From positions 1 through 45,615 of the forward strand of contig CALFUN010000013.1 of assembly GCA_937929915.1 (NCBI GenBank): a stretch of DNA of 45,615 bases. Reading direction: 5' to 3'. The DNA is from an uncultured Caulobacterales bacterium. GTDB lineage: Bacteria > Pseudomonadota > Alphaproteobacteria > Caulobacterales > Maricaulaceae. This document shows, in pieces, positions 1 to 10,128 of the stretch (the first letter of the stretch is position 1; the number at the start of each line of letters is the position of its first letter). Under the pieces are notes generated by a model. The model saw only the letters and a list, made by a program, of their open reading frames with translations, was not told the origin of the DNA and ran no database searches. A program made the translations under genes and the position numbers.

Positions 1-1598
<1,598 letters not shown>

Positions 1599-1624
1599 TT
1601 AAATTGAAACAGGCAGGTTTCAGA

Positions 1625-1912
1625 TTAACCAATGATGCCCATAATGTCAGATTCTTTCATGATAAGCAGGTCTTTGCCGCCGATCTTGACTTCTGTACCG
1701 CCCCATTTGCCAAATAAGACAACATCGCCTTTTTTGACGTCTAGCTTGTTATAGCTGCCATCATCATTGCGTGTGCCTGGCCCGACGGAAATAACTTTAC
1801 CTTCGGAGGGTTTCTCTGTGGCTGTATCAGGAATGATAATACCGCCTGCCGTTTTTGTATCTTCTTTGACGCGTTCGACAACGACGCGGTCATGGAGGGG
1901 ACGAAATTTCAT
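1625..1912 (-). CDS. groES: Co-chaperonin GroES (10 kDa)
   Basis: Heptameric lid of the GroEL chamber. The 95-residue product begins [18 protein letters not shown], contains the mobile-loop segment [17 protein letters not shown], and ends [10 protein letters not shown], all typical of GroES. I chose ATG 1912. It is preceded by a GAGAG ribosome site, and the open frame further upstream (to 1969) would run into the CIRCE operator and add residues no GroES has. First gene of the groES-groEL operon. Confidence 0.97.
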   Translation of the reverse strand: MKFRPLHDRVVVERVKEDTKTAGGIIIPDTATEKPSEGKVISVGPGTRNDDGSYNKLDVKKGDVVLFGKWGGTEVKIGGKDLLIMKESDIMGIIG

Positions 1913-1962
1913 ACGTCTATCTCTCTTTGCTAAAGTTTCAGTGTTAAGTTTCTTCATAAGGT

Positions 1963-1989
1963 TTAGCACTCACCCCGTGCGAGTGCTAA
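1963..1989. promoter_or_regulatory. CIRCE operator (HrcA binding site) of groESL
   Basis: Perfect inverted repeat TTAGCACTC-N9-GAGTGCTAA located 51 nt upstream of the groES start. This matches the CIRCE consensus in all 18 arm positions. By established knowledge HrcA represses groESL through this element, and heat titrates GroEL away from HrcA. hrcA itself is not in the window. Confidence 0.97.
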
Positions 1990-1999
1990 TGGCACATCA

Positions 2000-2028
2000 T
2001 TTAGGGGCGCGCATCCAGACTCGCAAGG
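2000..2028 (-). promoter_or_regulatory. Possible heat-shock (RpoH-type) promoter of groESL
   Basis: Reading the minus strand, CTTGCGAG lies about 12 nt before CCCCTAAAT, resembling the alphaproteobacterial sigma-32 pattern (CTTG... then CYTAT-like). It sits immediately upstream of CIRCE, so the transcript would start at or just before the operator. The match to consensus is partial and judged by eye. The rest of 2029-2118 is AT-rich with no other clear element. Confidence 0.4.
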
Positions 2029-2118
2029 GGTAGAGCGATTCTTTTTTAAAATTTTTAGAGAGCTTTCTTAGAGGTGTGAAAAAGGATGGTTTTTAAAGTT
2101 GTACCTTAAAAAGTAAAC

Positions 2119-3459
2119 TTACCCGACATCCACCATTAAACGCATCACGCTATGGGTGAAATTATTGGGGGCAATGGTTTGCTCACCTGTCCAGCTTATA
2201 TTAGGAAAGCGGCTTAGGATTTGGCGGTATACGGCTTCGAGCTGCATATTGGCAACGCGCTGTCCAAGGCAGACATGCGGGCCAATACCAAAGGCAAGGT
2301 GGTCTTTGGCATTACTGCGGTGAATGTCAAATATATCTGGGTTTTCAAATATAGATGGGTCGCGATTAGCGGCGCCGTAAAACATAACCACTTTCTCGCC
2401 TTCCGCAATTTTTTGGCCGCACAGCTCTGTATCTTGCGCGGCCGTGCGGCGCATATAAATCACAGGGCTGACCATACGGATGGCTTCATGTATCGCATTG
2501 CTTATGAGATTAGGGTTTGCAATTAACTCGGCTTTAGCATCGCGAAATTCTGTTAAGAGCCGCATTGTACCTGAAATTGAATTGCGGGTTGTGTCATTTC
2601 CGGCAAAGACAATTAAGAGCCATGAGCCGTCAAGATATTCATCGGGTAAAACGTCTCCGTCAATATTAACATTAGCAATCGCAGAGAGTAAATCTTCTTG
2701 CGGATTGGCACGGCGCGCTTTGAGGATGTGTTGCCCGTAATCAAACATGGCTTGTATCTCTTGCATAAATGTCATGATTTGGGCGGGGTCAATTTGGCTC
2801 ATATCGCCATATTCCATTTGCTCAAGCGTGTATTGGGCCGTCTCCAACATGCTCATCCAGCTTGCAATTTTGGGCTGGTCAGCTGCGGGAATGCCAAGGA
2901 TTTCACAGAGCGTAAATAGCGGCAATTTCTCAGAAATATGCGGGACAAGATCGGCAATGCCATTATTCTGTTTTGCGGCAATGTCAAAGTCATCTAATAG
3001 ATCTGCGATTTTGGCATCGACTTTGGTTTTTAATTTTCGCACATAATCTGGAGTAAAATACGCCATATGCTCCCGCCGCAGTTGCATATGGTTGGGCGGA
3101 TCAAGACAGATCATTGTGTCCAGTGCCGCGCGGTGGAGCAAGGGATGGCGGCGGGTTTCATTTAAATAGGCTTGCAGGATGCCGCCTTTTTGCGATGAAT
3201 ATGTTTGTGCGTCCATATTGACGGCTCGTATATCGGCATAACCAGTGAGCGCCCAAAAGCCTTCACTACCAGACATGGGGTGCCACATAACTGGGGCTTG
3301 CTGGCGGATTTCTGCATAGGCTTGAAACGGATGTCCTTGTGTGAAGACTTTAGCGCTCGCCAGATTTACAGGCGGTGTTAGTGGGTAATGGGGCTTATGC
3401 GCTGGCTCGCGCTCTCCGCGATCTGCCATATATGTGTCACTTACAAGGCTCAGGCTCAT
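2119..3459 (-). CDS. Cytochrome P450
   Basis: Soluble haem-thiolate monooxygenase of 446 residues, the usual length for bacterial class I P450s. Visible signatures are the I-helix oxygen-activation motif FAGNDTT (285-291), the K-helix ExxR as EAIR (325-328), and the haem loop FGIGPHVCLG with the axial Cys at 397. No signal peptide or membrane anchor, so it should need a ferredoxin and ferredoxin reductase. Neither is adjacent, though a 2Fe-2S ferredoxin gene occurs at 22.3 kb. Substrate cannot be read from sequence; general resemblance is to proteobacterial P450s acting on hydrophobic substrates such as terpenes, fatty acids or sterols. Start could also be Met11. It is a single gene with about 100 nt of non-coding DNA on its upstream side. 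Confidence 0.95.
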   Translation of the reverse strand: MSLSLVSDTYMADRGEREPAHKPHYPLTPPVNLASAKVFTQGHPFQAYAEIRQQAPVMWHPMSGSEGFWALTGYADIRAVNMDAQTYSSQKGGILQAYLNETRRHPLLHRAALDTMICLDPPNHMQLRREHMAYFTPDYVRKLKTKVDAKIADLLDDFDIAAKQNNGIADLVPHISEKLPLFTLCEILGIPAADQPKIASWMSMLETAQYTLEQMEYGDMSQIDPAQIMTFMQEIQAMFDYGQHILKARRANPQEDLLSAIANVNIDGDVLPDEYLDGSWLLIVFAGNDTTRNSISGTMRLLTEFRDAKAELIANPNLISNAIHEAIRMVSPVIYMRRTAAQDTELCGQKIAEGEKVVMFYGAANRDPSIFENPDIFDIHRSNAKDHLAFGIGPHVCLGQRVANMQLEAVYRQILSRFPNISWTGEQTIAPNNFTHSVMRLMVDVG

Positions 3460-3558
3460 AATTCATCTCATACTGATATTTTTAATTTACAAAATATACG
3501 TTTCTGGTTTTTTGTGGCAGGTCTAGGCCTGTTTTTTGTATGAAGACTATACAAGCTA

Positions 3559-3849
3559 TTATTGGGGCCGGCCAATGACCCAAAGATAAGGTTTTATCGT
3601 CACGCTGTCAGTCAGGCCAGCGGCTTTATAAGGATCATCTGCGAGCCAATCTTCAACGGCGTTTTGAGTATCGGCTTCGACAATCATCAGGCTCCCGCGC
3701 ATGATGCCGTCATTATCAAGCCATGGCCCCGCTGATAAAAGGGTTACGGGGGCAGGGGTTTTTAGCCAAGCCAGATGATCGGCACGCGCAGCTTGGCGAA
3801 TATGGAGGCTATCGGCTTTGTCTTGGGCATAAATAAGGAAATCAGTCAT
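3559..3849 (-). CDS. YciI-family protein
   Basis: Small 96-residue protein with the YciI/YCII ferredoxin-like fold pattern: N-terminal FLIYAQDKADSLHIRQAARA, the conserved H in ADHLAWL, the LLSAGPW segment, and C-terminal VTIKPYLWVIGRP. The molecular role of the family is not settled; some members are enzyme-like. Its ATG overlaps the stop of tsaD by 4 nt (ATGA), so it is translationally coupled to tsaD. In many alphaproteobacteria gpsA lies between tsaD and this gene; here gpsA is missing. Confidence 0.88.
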   Translation of the reverse strand: MTDFLIYAQDKADSLHIRQAARADHLAWLKTPAPVTLLSAGPWLDNDGIMRGSLMIVEADTQNAVEDWLADDPYKAAGLTDSVTIKPYLWVIGRPQ

Positions 3850-4997
3850 GATTTTGGGCCTTTCTTGCCATATCCGCTTTTTGGATTCTGTGCCGCGGCG
3901 CTTTGATCAAGTGGCCAGCGCGGACGCGCTGCGATGTCCATATCATCAATTTGGCCCAGCATAAGCTTCTCAGCGCCAACCAGTGCGATCATTGCGGCAT
4001 TATCGCCGCAAAACTTTAGCGGCGGAGCGAAGAGTTTAAAGTTTTGGCCTATACATAGCTGATCAAGCCTTGCGCGTAATTCTGTATTGGCCGCAACGCC
4101 GCCTGCGACCACAAATCTGTGAGGGCCATGGCCATGTGTAGCGCGAAACATGTCCATAGCGCGCAAGGTTCTATCCGTGAGTACATCGGCAACGGCGCGC
4201 TGGAAACTGGCGGAAATATCTGCCTTGGCTTTGCCGGATTGGTCGCTAGCCTCCCAAGCGCGCGCCACCGCCGTTTTAAGGCCTGCAAAGGAGAAATCTG
4301 CATGGGGTTTGCCTTGAAATGGGCGCGGCAGAGATATGGATTCTGGGTTCCCAGCTTGGGCCCAGCGCTCAACATTTGGCCCGCCAGGGAAGCCTAGAGC
4401 CATGACTTTGGCTGTTTTGTCAAAAGCTTCGCCCGCCGCATCATCAACCGTGCTACCAAGACGCGTATATTGCCCGAGCCCTGTGACAGCTAAAAGTTGA
4501 CTATGCCCGCCAGAAATAAGCAAGAGCAAATAAGGAAAAGGGCAGTCTTCTGATAGGCGCGGGGAGAGGGCGTGGCCTTCGAGGTGGTTAACTGCAATGA
4601 GAGGCTTATCAAGGCTCATGGCCAGCCCTTTTGCAGCCATAAGCCCAGCGATAACGCCGCCAATTAACCCGGGGCCAGCCGTGGCGGCAACGGCGTCTAT
4701 ATCGTTATACCCTAAGCCCGATTCTGTGACAGCTTTATCGACAATATGTTCTAATTTTAACATATGTGCGCGCGCGGCAATTTCTGGTACAACCCCGCCA
4801 AAGGGTGCATGTTCTTTGTCTTGGCTCGATACAATAGAGCTGCGCAAATCTAGGGTTCCGTCGGCCCTGCGGCGTAAAATAGAGGCCGCGGTTTCATCAC
4901 AGCTACTTTCTATGCCCAAAATGGTTATATCACGGGCTTGCGCCGCATTGCTTTTAGGGCGTAAAGGGGGTTGTTCTTTGACTGAAGTCACGGTCAT
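3846..4997 (-). CDS. tsaD: tRNA N6-adenosine threonylcarbamoyltransferase TsaD
   Basis: Transfers the threonylcarbamoyl group to A37 of ANN-decoding tRNAs (t6A), working with TsaB and TsaE. The 383-residue protein has ILGIESSCDETAAS (26-39), the metal-binding HLEGH (138-142), SGGHSQ (162-167), the GSTVDDAAGEAFDKTAK loop (181-197) and FAGLKTAV. The first 25 residues are a polar extension not present in most TsaD proteins. No later Met precedes the conserved core, so ATG 4997 is retained. Divergent from hemC with only 24 nt between start codons. The partner tsaE is in the window at 22.7 kb; tsaB is not. Confidence 0.97.
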   Translation of the reverse strand: MTVTSVKEQPPLRPKSNAAQARDITILGIESSCDETAASILRRRADGTLDLRSSIVSSQDKEHAPFGGVVPEIAARAHMLKLEHIVDKAVTESGLGYNDIDAVAATAGPGLIGGVIAGLMAAKGLAMSLDKPLIAVNHLEGHALSPRLSEDCPFPYLLLLISGGHSQLLAVTGLGQYTRLGSTVDDAAGEAFDKTAKVMALGFPGGPNVERWAQAGNPESISLPRPFQGKPHADFSFAGLKTAVARAWEASDQSGKAKADISASFQRAVADVLTDRTLRAMDMFRATHGHGPHRFVVAGGVAANTELRARLDQLCIGQNFKLFAPPLKFCGDNAAMIALVGAEKLMLGQIDDMDIAARPRWPLDQSAAAQNPKSGYGKKGPKS

Positions 4998-5021
4998 TCA
5001 AATAAGGAAGCCCGCATAATA

Positions 5022-5984
5022 ATGCAAGATGCGCTTGAAAATATAACACCTCTTAATACGACGCCGTTGAAGATCGGGACGCGCGGCTCTCCGCTTGCGC
5101 TTTATCAAGCCAATCTGGTGCAGCGTCTTTTATCAGAAAGCACAGGCCGGCCGCTGCAAGATTTTCCGATTGAAGTGATGCAAACAACAGGCGATGTGAT
5201 TCAAGGTGATTTGAAAGACTTTGGCGGTAAGGGCCTGTTCACAAAAGAATTAGAGGCGGCTCTGCTGGAAGGCCGCATCGCCATTGCTGTACATTCGATG
5301 AAAGATGTTGCGACAACCGGGCATGAGGATTTGATTATCCCGGCTGTGTTAGAGCGCGCCGATGTGCGCGATGCTTTTATCTCGCGTAAATTCACATCCT
5401 TGGATGATTTACCCCGTGGCGCCTTAATTGGCTCGGCCTCTATCCGCCGCCGCGCGCAATTATCTGCGTTACGGCCTGATTTAAAATTTTGTTTGCTGCG
5501 TGGCAATGTAGGGACGCGCTTGCGTAAGCTCGAAGACGGGGTGTGTGATGCAACCATGCTGGCCTGTGCGGGGCTGCGCCGCCTTGAAGCCGCGCATGAA
5601 ATCACGCAAGCGATTGATGTTGATGTTATGCTGCCTGCGCCCGCGCAAGGCACGATTGGGATTGAGCTACGCAAAGATAATACGGTTATGCGAGAGCTGC
5701 TGGCTCCGCTTAATCATGCCCAAACAGAACTGGCGATTACCGCTGAACGGGCTTTCTTAAAAGCGTTAGACGGCTCATGCCGTACCCCGATTGCCGCGCT
5801 CGCGCAGGTAGATAAGGGAAAGATGCGCTTTCGCGGACAAGTGATTGCCAAGGACGGAACGTTGCAGTTTGCCCGTGATGTGACGCAGGTTTGCACGGCG
5901 CCGCCGCAGGCTTATGAACTTGGTTTTGCCCTTGGGCAATCTGTCCGTGATGAGATTGGCGATCAGATCATTTTTGATGATTAA
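5022..5984 (+). CDS. hemC: Porphobilinogen deaminase (hydroxymethylbilane synthase)
   Basis: Polymerises four porphobilinogens to hydroxymethylbilane in haem and tetrapyrrole synthesis. The 320-residue product shows KIGTRGSPLALYQA (17-30), the catalytic Asp95 in HSMKD, the substrate-binding GSASIRRRAQL and LRGNVGTRLRKL stretches, and Cys253 in LDGSCRTP, which carries the dipyrromethane cofactor. The first 15 residues vary among homologues. An AAGGA lies about 13 nt before ATG 5022, a rather long spacing. First gene of hemC-hemD-mitofilin-hemY; its promoter must overlap the start of divergent tsaD. Confidence 0.97.
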   Translation: MQDALENITPLNTTPLKIGTRGSPLALYQANLVQRLLSESTGRPLQDFPIEVMQTTGDVIQGDLKDFGGKGLFTKELEAALLEGRIAIAVHSMKDVATTGHEDLIIPAVLERADVRDAFISRKFTSLDDLPRGALIGSASIRRRAQLSALRPDLKFCLLRGNVGTRLRKLEDGVCDATMLACAGLRRLEAAHEITQAIDVDVMLPAPAQGTIGIELRKDNTVMRELLAPLNHAQTELAITAERAFLKALDGSCRTPIAALAQVDKGKMRFRGQVIAKDGTLQFARDVTQVCTAPPQAYELGFALGQSVRDEIGDQIIFDD

Positions 5985-6687
5985 AACGATCTGGATAACG
6001 CGAACGCAGCCTTGCGCGGATGACAGCGCGCGGCTCTGGCAAGCGCAAGGTTTTAAAACAATAATCGCGCCGTTACTGCGCGTGGTCAATGCACCTCAAA
6101 AACCTGCGCCGCCTGACCCTAATGCGCTTTTGGTTTTTACCTCAAAAAATGCTGTTTTTGCCTATCAAACCTATGGCTATAAGACAGGGCATAAGGTTAT
6201 CACGGTTGGCGATGCGAGCGCGGATGCCGCCCGCGCTGCGGGGTTTCAAGATGTGGTGTCTGCGCAAGGATGCTCCGAAGATGTGACGGCCTTGATTTTG
6301 AAAAATATCCCTAAATCCACCCCCATTATTCATTGCGCGGGGCGGCATATACGCGGGTCTATTATAGAGGATTTACAAGCCGCGGGCTATACGGGCCAGC
6401 GCGATTTATATTATCAATCCGAAGCCGTAAATCTTTGGCCGAAAATAGACTATAGCGCAGTAAGCCATATTGCCTTTTACTCGCCTTTGGCCGCGCGCAG
6501 TTTTCGGGAGCTTTACATGCAAGATAAGACAGCCCGAGCTTTACGTGATATTCATAAGCGCGTCTTTATCTCTATCAGTCAGGCAACCGATGCAGCTTTG
6601 GGAGATTTACGCGCGCAGGCAAGGGTGATTGCGAATTTACCAAATGAGACCGCTATGCTAATAAAAGCGGACTTAATCGCGCCATAA
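5977..6687 (+). CDS. hemD: Uroporphyrinogen-III synthase
   Basis: Cyclises hydroxymethylbilane with inversion of ring D. The 236-residue product begins MIKTIWITRTQP and has the family's LLVFTSKNAVFAYQ segment, followed by HCAGRHIRG and YYQSEAVN. HemD is poorly conserved, so position after hemC is part of the evidence. ATG 5977 overlaps the end of hemC by 8 nt (ATGATTAA), implying coupling. An upstream in-frame Met at 5914 would place 63 nt more inside hemC and give a non-homologous N-terminus, so it was rejected. Confidence 0.92.
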   Translation: MIKTIWITRTQPCADDSARLWQAQGFKTIIAPLLRVVNAPQKPAPPDPNALLVFTSKNAVFAYQTYGYKTGHKVITVGDASADAARAAGFQDVVSAQGCSEDVTALILKNIPKSTPIIHCAGRHIRGSIIEDLQAAGYTGQRDLYYQSEAVNLWPKIDYSAVSHIAFYSPLAARSFRELYMQDKTARALRDIHKRVFISISQATDAALGDLRAQARVIANLPNETAMLIKADLIAP

Positions 6688-6709
6688 TTGATGTTCAGGT
6701 GAAAGACAT

Positions 6710-7705
6710 ATGAACGAGACGGATACAAAATCGGATAACTCATATGAAGCCTTAGTAGAGGCTGAATCTGCGTCAGATAATCATCAAAATAATGAGGTTT
6801 TGGACGGGCAAGAGAGCCGTGAGCCATTGAAAAAACCGCGCCGTAAATATGGTAAGTTTGCGCTGGGTTTTACCGCCTTATCCGCGCTTATTATTGGCGG
6901 AGCGTCTGGCGGCGGGTTTGTACAATATGTGATGCCTTATTTTACAGGCACGAAGGCGAATAGCCCTAACCCTAACACTGGGCCACGCATAGATTTAACG
7001 CCAATAGAGGCACAAATTTCACGCCTAACGGATAAAAATACGCAAATTGATACCCAAATTTCACGGTTAGAGGCGGCCTATAAGCGCTTGGACAGATTGG
7101 CCAAGGATGCAAAACCGATTGCGGCAGACCCTATTGACCTTTCAGGCTTGGAAATTCGTCTTGATGCGCTTGAAAATGCCCCGCAAGCAACACCGATTGA
7201 TGAGAGCTTGCTGGCTCGGCTTGAAAGCTTGCAAAATGAAGGCTCGCCCGCCTTGGATTTGAGTGATATAGAGGCGCGTCTTGCAGAGCTTGAAACACAG
7301 CTTGCATCCGAAGATATTCCCGAACCTATCCGCGAGCTTGTGCAAGATATTTATGAAAAGCAGACCGAAACCCAGCTTGAAATTGAAGCTCTTTCAGATG
7401 AACTCAAAACGCAACAGGCTCAGCTTATGCCGAGCGCAGATAAGCCGCTTGCGCTTGCTGTGAGTGATTTTCCCAAACGGGCTTTACTGGACGCACTGAG
7501 CCAACAAAGCCAAAAACAACCTTTATTACAACGCACGCTTGGCAAGCATATTAAAATTAAAGACCCGGCTGACCCGGCGGTTCTTATCGAAGCCATTGAA
7601 ACGGCGCTTGATGAGGGCAATATCGAAGCGGCACGGGCCCAGTTTGACAGGCTCCCGCCTGATATTCGTCTTGCAGGGCAAGCCTGGCGCGATGCGCTGA
7701 ACTAA
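6710..7705 (+). CDS. Mitofilin-family inner membrane protein (Mic60-like)
   Basis: 331 residues: a charged cytoplasmic N-terminus (1-45), one transmembrane helix around 48-78 (FALGFTALSALIIGGASGGG), a long charged, Glu/Leu-rich region predicted as coiled coil (about 95-245), then a compact C-terminal domain containing DFPKRALLDAL and RLPPDIRLAGQAWRDAL. This layout, and the place between hemD and hemY, are those of alphaproteobacterial mitofilin homologues. By established work these are the bacterial relatives of mitochondrial Mic60, linked to intracytoplasmic membrane shaping. Likely co-transcribed with hemD (22-nt gap). Coiled-coil composition makes it vary strongly between species. Confidence 0.85.
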   Translation: MNETDTKSDNSYEALVEAESASDNHQNNEVLDGQESREPLKKPRRKYGKFALGFTALSALIIGGASGGGFVQYVMPYFTGTKANSPNPNTGPRIDLTPIEAQISRLTDKNTQIDTQISRLEAAYKRLDRLAKDAKPIAADPIDLSGLEIRLDALENAPQATPIDESLLARLESLQNEGSPALDLSDIEARLAELETQLASEDIPEPIRELVQDIYEKQTETQLEIEALSDELKTQQAQLMPSADKPLALAVSDFPKRALLDALSQQSQKQPLLQRTLGKHIKIKDPADPAVLIEAIETALDEGNIEAARAQFDRLPPDIRLAGQAWRDALN

Positions 7706-7726
7706 AACTATAAGAAAGCTCGGATT

Positions 7727-9256
7727 ATGATGAAATATATTATCGCAGCCTTGGTTGTCATCGCGGCTTTGGCAGGGTTGCTGCTTTATATTGGTGATGA
7801 TGTGACCTTACTAATTAGTTCAAGCGCGCAAACGGGGTTTCTGGCCTTTTCGCCAATAGAATTATCTTGGCAGATTGCGATAATATTGAGTGCGGTCTTG
7901 TTGTTTTTTATCATTGGCCTTTGGTCGCTTTTGGGGTGGCTGTGGCGGTTGCCCGCGCGGTTGAAATCCGGGTTTGGTCTGCGCCGCCGTAACCAAGCTT
8001 TAGATGCGATGGAAGACGCGCTTGTCGCGGGCGCAGAAGGGGATATGAATAAATCTCGTAAGAAGGCGGAACGCGCGCGGGCTTTGATTGGGTCTGAGGA
8101 TTTAGGCCGTATCATCAGCGCTCATGCCGCCGAAGCTTGCGGGGATGTTACCGAAGCGCAAATGCATTATAAGGCCATGCTTGGGTCTGAAAAAACCCGC
8201 ACAACAGGGCAGCGCGGCCTTGCGCAAAATATGCTCGAAGCGGGGAATTTACCGGCTGCTATAGAGCAATCACAGGCGGCTTATGCGGAAAATAAACATG
8301 CTTTATGGGCGTTTCAAACCTTGTTTCAAGCCCAAGTCGCGGATTGTCAATGGATGGCTGCGATTGAGACACTAGCCTTAGGGGAAAGCCGTAAACATAT
8401 TAGCAAAGATGTTGCGCGCCGCCGCCGCACTGTGTTGCAAACGGCTGAGGCTGACCGTTTGCATGATGCGGGTCAAGTGCATCAATCTTTGGAGTTGGCG
8501 AGCAAAGCTGCACAGATGTCCCCAGAATTTTCGCCCGCTGCTGCGCTGGCGGCTAAACAATATGTTGCCTCTGGCTCACCTAAAAAAGCGGCAAGTTTGA
8601 TTGAAAAATCATGGAGCCAAGCGCCGCATCCTGCACTTGCATTGGCTTATTTAGATTTGCAAGCAGGCGAGTCCGTTAAGACGCGTGCAAAACGTATCAA
8701 TGGTTTGGTCAAACACAATCCTGCGCACCGCGAGTCAATTTTACTTTTGACCGAAGAAGCTTTGCGCCAAGAGGACGGTGTGACTGCGCTCTCGCTTTTA
8801 TCCCCCTTGCTCAATGAGCATCCATCTGCGCGGCTTTGCGTGTTAGCTGCGCAAACTGAAACCGTTTTGAAAAATCCTGCTGATGCAGCGTTGTGGATGC
8901 AGCGCGCCGCAACGGCACCGCGCGAAGCTGATTGGTCTGACCTTGATCCATCTGGCGAGAGTTTTGATTATAGCGCTCAAGACTGGCGGCGATTGGTGTT
9001 TAGTTTCGGCGAAACGGGGGAGCTTATTCACCCGCGCGCGGAACGCCAAGACCCAGCGCGCTTGCCATCTGTGATAAGCCTGCCGAAAAACACTCCAAAA
9101 GATAGCCTTACTGAGCCCTTTGTAGAGACAAGCGATGCGTCAATATCGGGCATAAAACAGGATATATCAAAACCGAGCGATGCGGCGGTCAAAACTATAG
9201 ACGAAGATGATCTTGCCGAGCGCCTTGATAGCCTGCTGGACAAGCCATCGCCTTAG
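7727..9256 (+). CDS. HemY-like membrane protein with TPR repeats
   Basis: 509 residues. Two N-terminal transmembrane helices (about 3-23 and 46-72) flank a short loop, the HemY N-terminal domain, followed by a long alpha-helical TPR-like part with motifs such as GLAQNMLEAGNLPAAIEQSQ and AALAAKQYVASGSPKKAASL. The C-terminus (about 430-509) is acidic and disordered. The name comes from linkage to hem genes; this family is not the protoporphyrinogen oxidase HemY of Gram-positives, and its biochemical role is unclear. It lies 21 nt after the mitofilin gene and ends 6 nt before the convergent ccmI-like gene, with no visible terminator between. Confidence 0.88.
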   Translation: MMKYIIAALVVIAALAGLLLYIGDDVTLLISSSAQTGFLAFSPIELSWQIAIILSAVLLFFIIGLWSLLGWLWRLPARLKSGFGLRRRNQALDAMEDALVAGAEGDMNKSRKKAERARALIGSEDLGRIISAHAAEACGDVTEAQMHYKAMLGSEKTRTTGQRGLAQNMLEAGNLPAAIEQSQAAYAENKHALWAFQTLFQAQVADCQWMAAIETLALGESRKHISKDVARRRRTVLQTAEADRLHDAGQVHQSLELASKAAQMSPEFSPAAALAAKQYVASGSPKKAASLIEKSWSQAPHPALALAYLDLQAGESVKTRAKRINGLVKHNPAHRESILLLTEEALRQEDGVTALSLLSPLLNEHPSARLCVLAAQTETVLKNPADAALWMQRAATAPREADWSDLDPSGESFDYSAQDWRRLVFSFGETGELIHPRAERQDPARLPSVISLPKNTPKDSLTEPFVETSDASISGIKQDISKPSDAAVKTIDEDDLAERLDSLLDKPSP

Positions 9257-9262
9257 AGACAA

Positions 9263-9739
9263 TTATGGCTGCTGAACCACTTGCTCGGCGAAGGTATTAA
9301 ATCCGCTATCTTGTGAGATTTTCGCAAGGATCTCTGGGCGATTTTTATAAATGTCTGTCATAGTTCTATGGTCTTGAATAAGCGCGGGAATATCGCCTAG
9401 CACGATGCGCGAACGAATGAGCTGTGTCCAGCCTGCGGGATCTTCGGGCTCATCCGCCAGACGCGCCGCAAGGCCTTCCACCATAGCTGTGATTTGTTCA
9501 GGCGTGACTTGAGGTTGGCCAGCTTGCAGGATTGCTGGCGGGGGCGGAGTTTGTGGTTTAGAGATATTGGATAATTCAGGCGCGCCAATCAGGCGATATG
9601 TGCCAAGATTTGCGCCAATAAATAGTGTGATAAATAGACTGATTTGTATTTTTTGCGCTTGGGTTTTTGCCGGTAATAATGGCATTGTTAAATACAAAGC
9701 GGCGATGATTGCAAGGATACATAAAATAAGCCAAATCAT
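9263..9739 (-). CDS. Short CcmI-like cytochrome c biogenesis protein
   Basis: 158 residues: transmembrane helix 1 (1-22), helix 2 (about 31-52), a proline-rich linker (PQTPPPP), then one TPR-like stretch, RLADEPEDPAGWTQLIRSR, which matches the CcmI/CycH pattern of nPdDxxGWxxLaR. CcmI presents apocytochrome c to the haem ligation machinery. Most alphaproteobacterial CcmI proteins have a long periplasmic TPR domain (total about 350-450 residues); here nearly all of it is absent. The frame is clean to a stop next to hemY, so this is a genuinely short form rather than a visible frameshift. Start overlaps the end of ccmH by 4 nt. Confidence 0.78.
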   Translation of the reverse strand: MIWLILCILAIIAALYLTMPLLPAKTQAQKIQISLFITLFIGANLGTYRLIGAPELSNISKPQTPPPPAILQAGQPQVTPEQITAMVEGLAARLADEPEDPAGWTQLIRSRIVLGDIPALIQDHRTMTDIYKNRPEILAKISQDSGFNTFAEQVVQQP

Positions 9740-10128
9740 TGTGAATCCTCTGCCATGCGGATGGGTTTTGCAGGTTTAAAGAACCACAATAGCCCTGCCA
9801 GTAATGCCATAAATGGCAATCCCCAAAGCAGATATGTATTGCTTTGTACGGGTGGTTTGAGCAGGACATAATCGCCATAACTCTGGCGCATATAGGCTAT
9901 GACTTGCGCCTCGCTTTGACCTGCGGAGAGGCGCTGGCGGACAATCTCGCGCATATCTGCGGCAAGAGGGGCATCGCTTTCATCAATGGATTGATTTTGA
10001 CAGACAACACAGCGCAGGGCGCGGCCAACCTTGCGCGCACTCGCTTCAATCTGATCTGAACTGGGGGCTGTTTGTGCAACGGATAGTGTCGACAATATGA
10101 AAGCCAAAATAATAAATAAACTGCGCAT
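9736..10128 (-). CDS. ccmH: Cytochrome c-type biogenesis protein CcmH
   Basis: Thiol-redox protein that keeps the apocytochrome CXXCH cysteines reduced for haem attachment. About 130 residues: signal peptide/anchor (MRSLFIILAFILSTLSVAQT), the diagnostic LRCVVCQNQSI motif with the CXXC pair, the helical SGQSEAQVIAYMRQSYGDYV segment, and a C-terminal transmembrane helix (LLWGLPFMALLAGLLWFF). I chose ATG 10128, which forms TGATG with the stop of ccmG and starts directly with the signal sequence. A longer frame to 10176 would lie within ccmG. Confidence 0.95.
   Translation of the reverse strand: MRSLFIILAFILSTLSVAQTAPSSDQIEASARKVGRALRCVVCQNQSIDESDAPLAADMREIVRQRLSAGQSEAQVIAYMRQSYGDYVLLKPPVQSNTYLLWGLPFMALLAGLLWFFKPAKPIRMAEDSQ

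Noticed and set aside
1913..1969. Longer GroES reading frame starting at 1969
   Set aside because: It starts inside the CIRCE operator, lacks a ribosome site and adds 19 residues absent from GroES proteins.
2119..3459. Naming a specific CYP family or substrate for the P450
   Set aside because: Motifs define only the superfamily; family assignment needs percent-identity searches I cannot run.
9263..9739. Frameshifted or truncated pseudogene of ccmI
   Set aside because: The frame is clean, coupled to ccmH, and ends normally next to hemY; no remnant of a TPR domain is seen in other frames.
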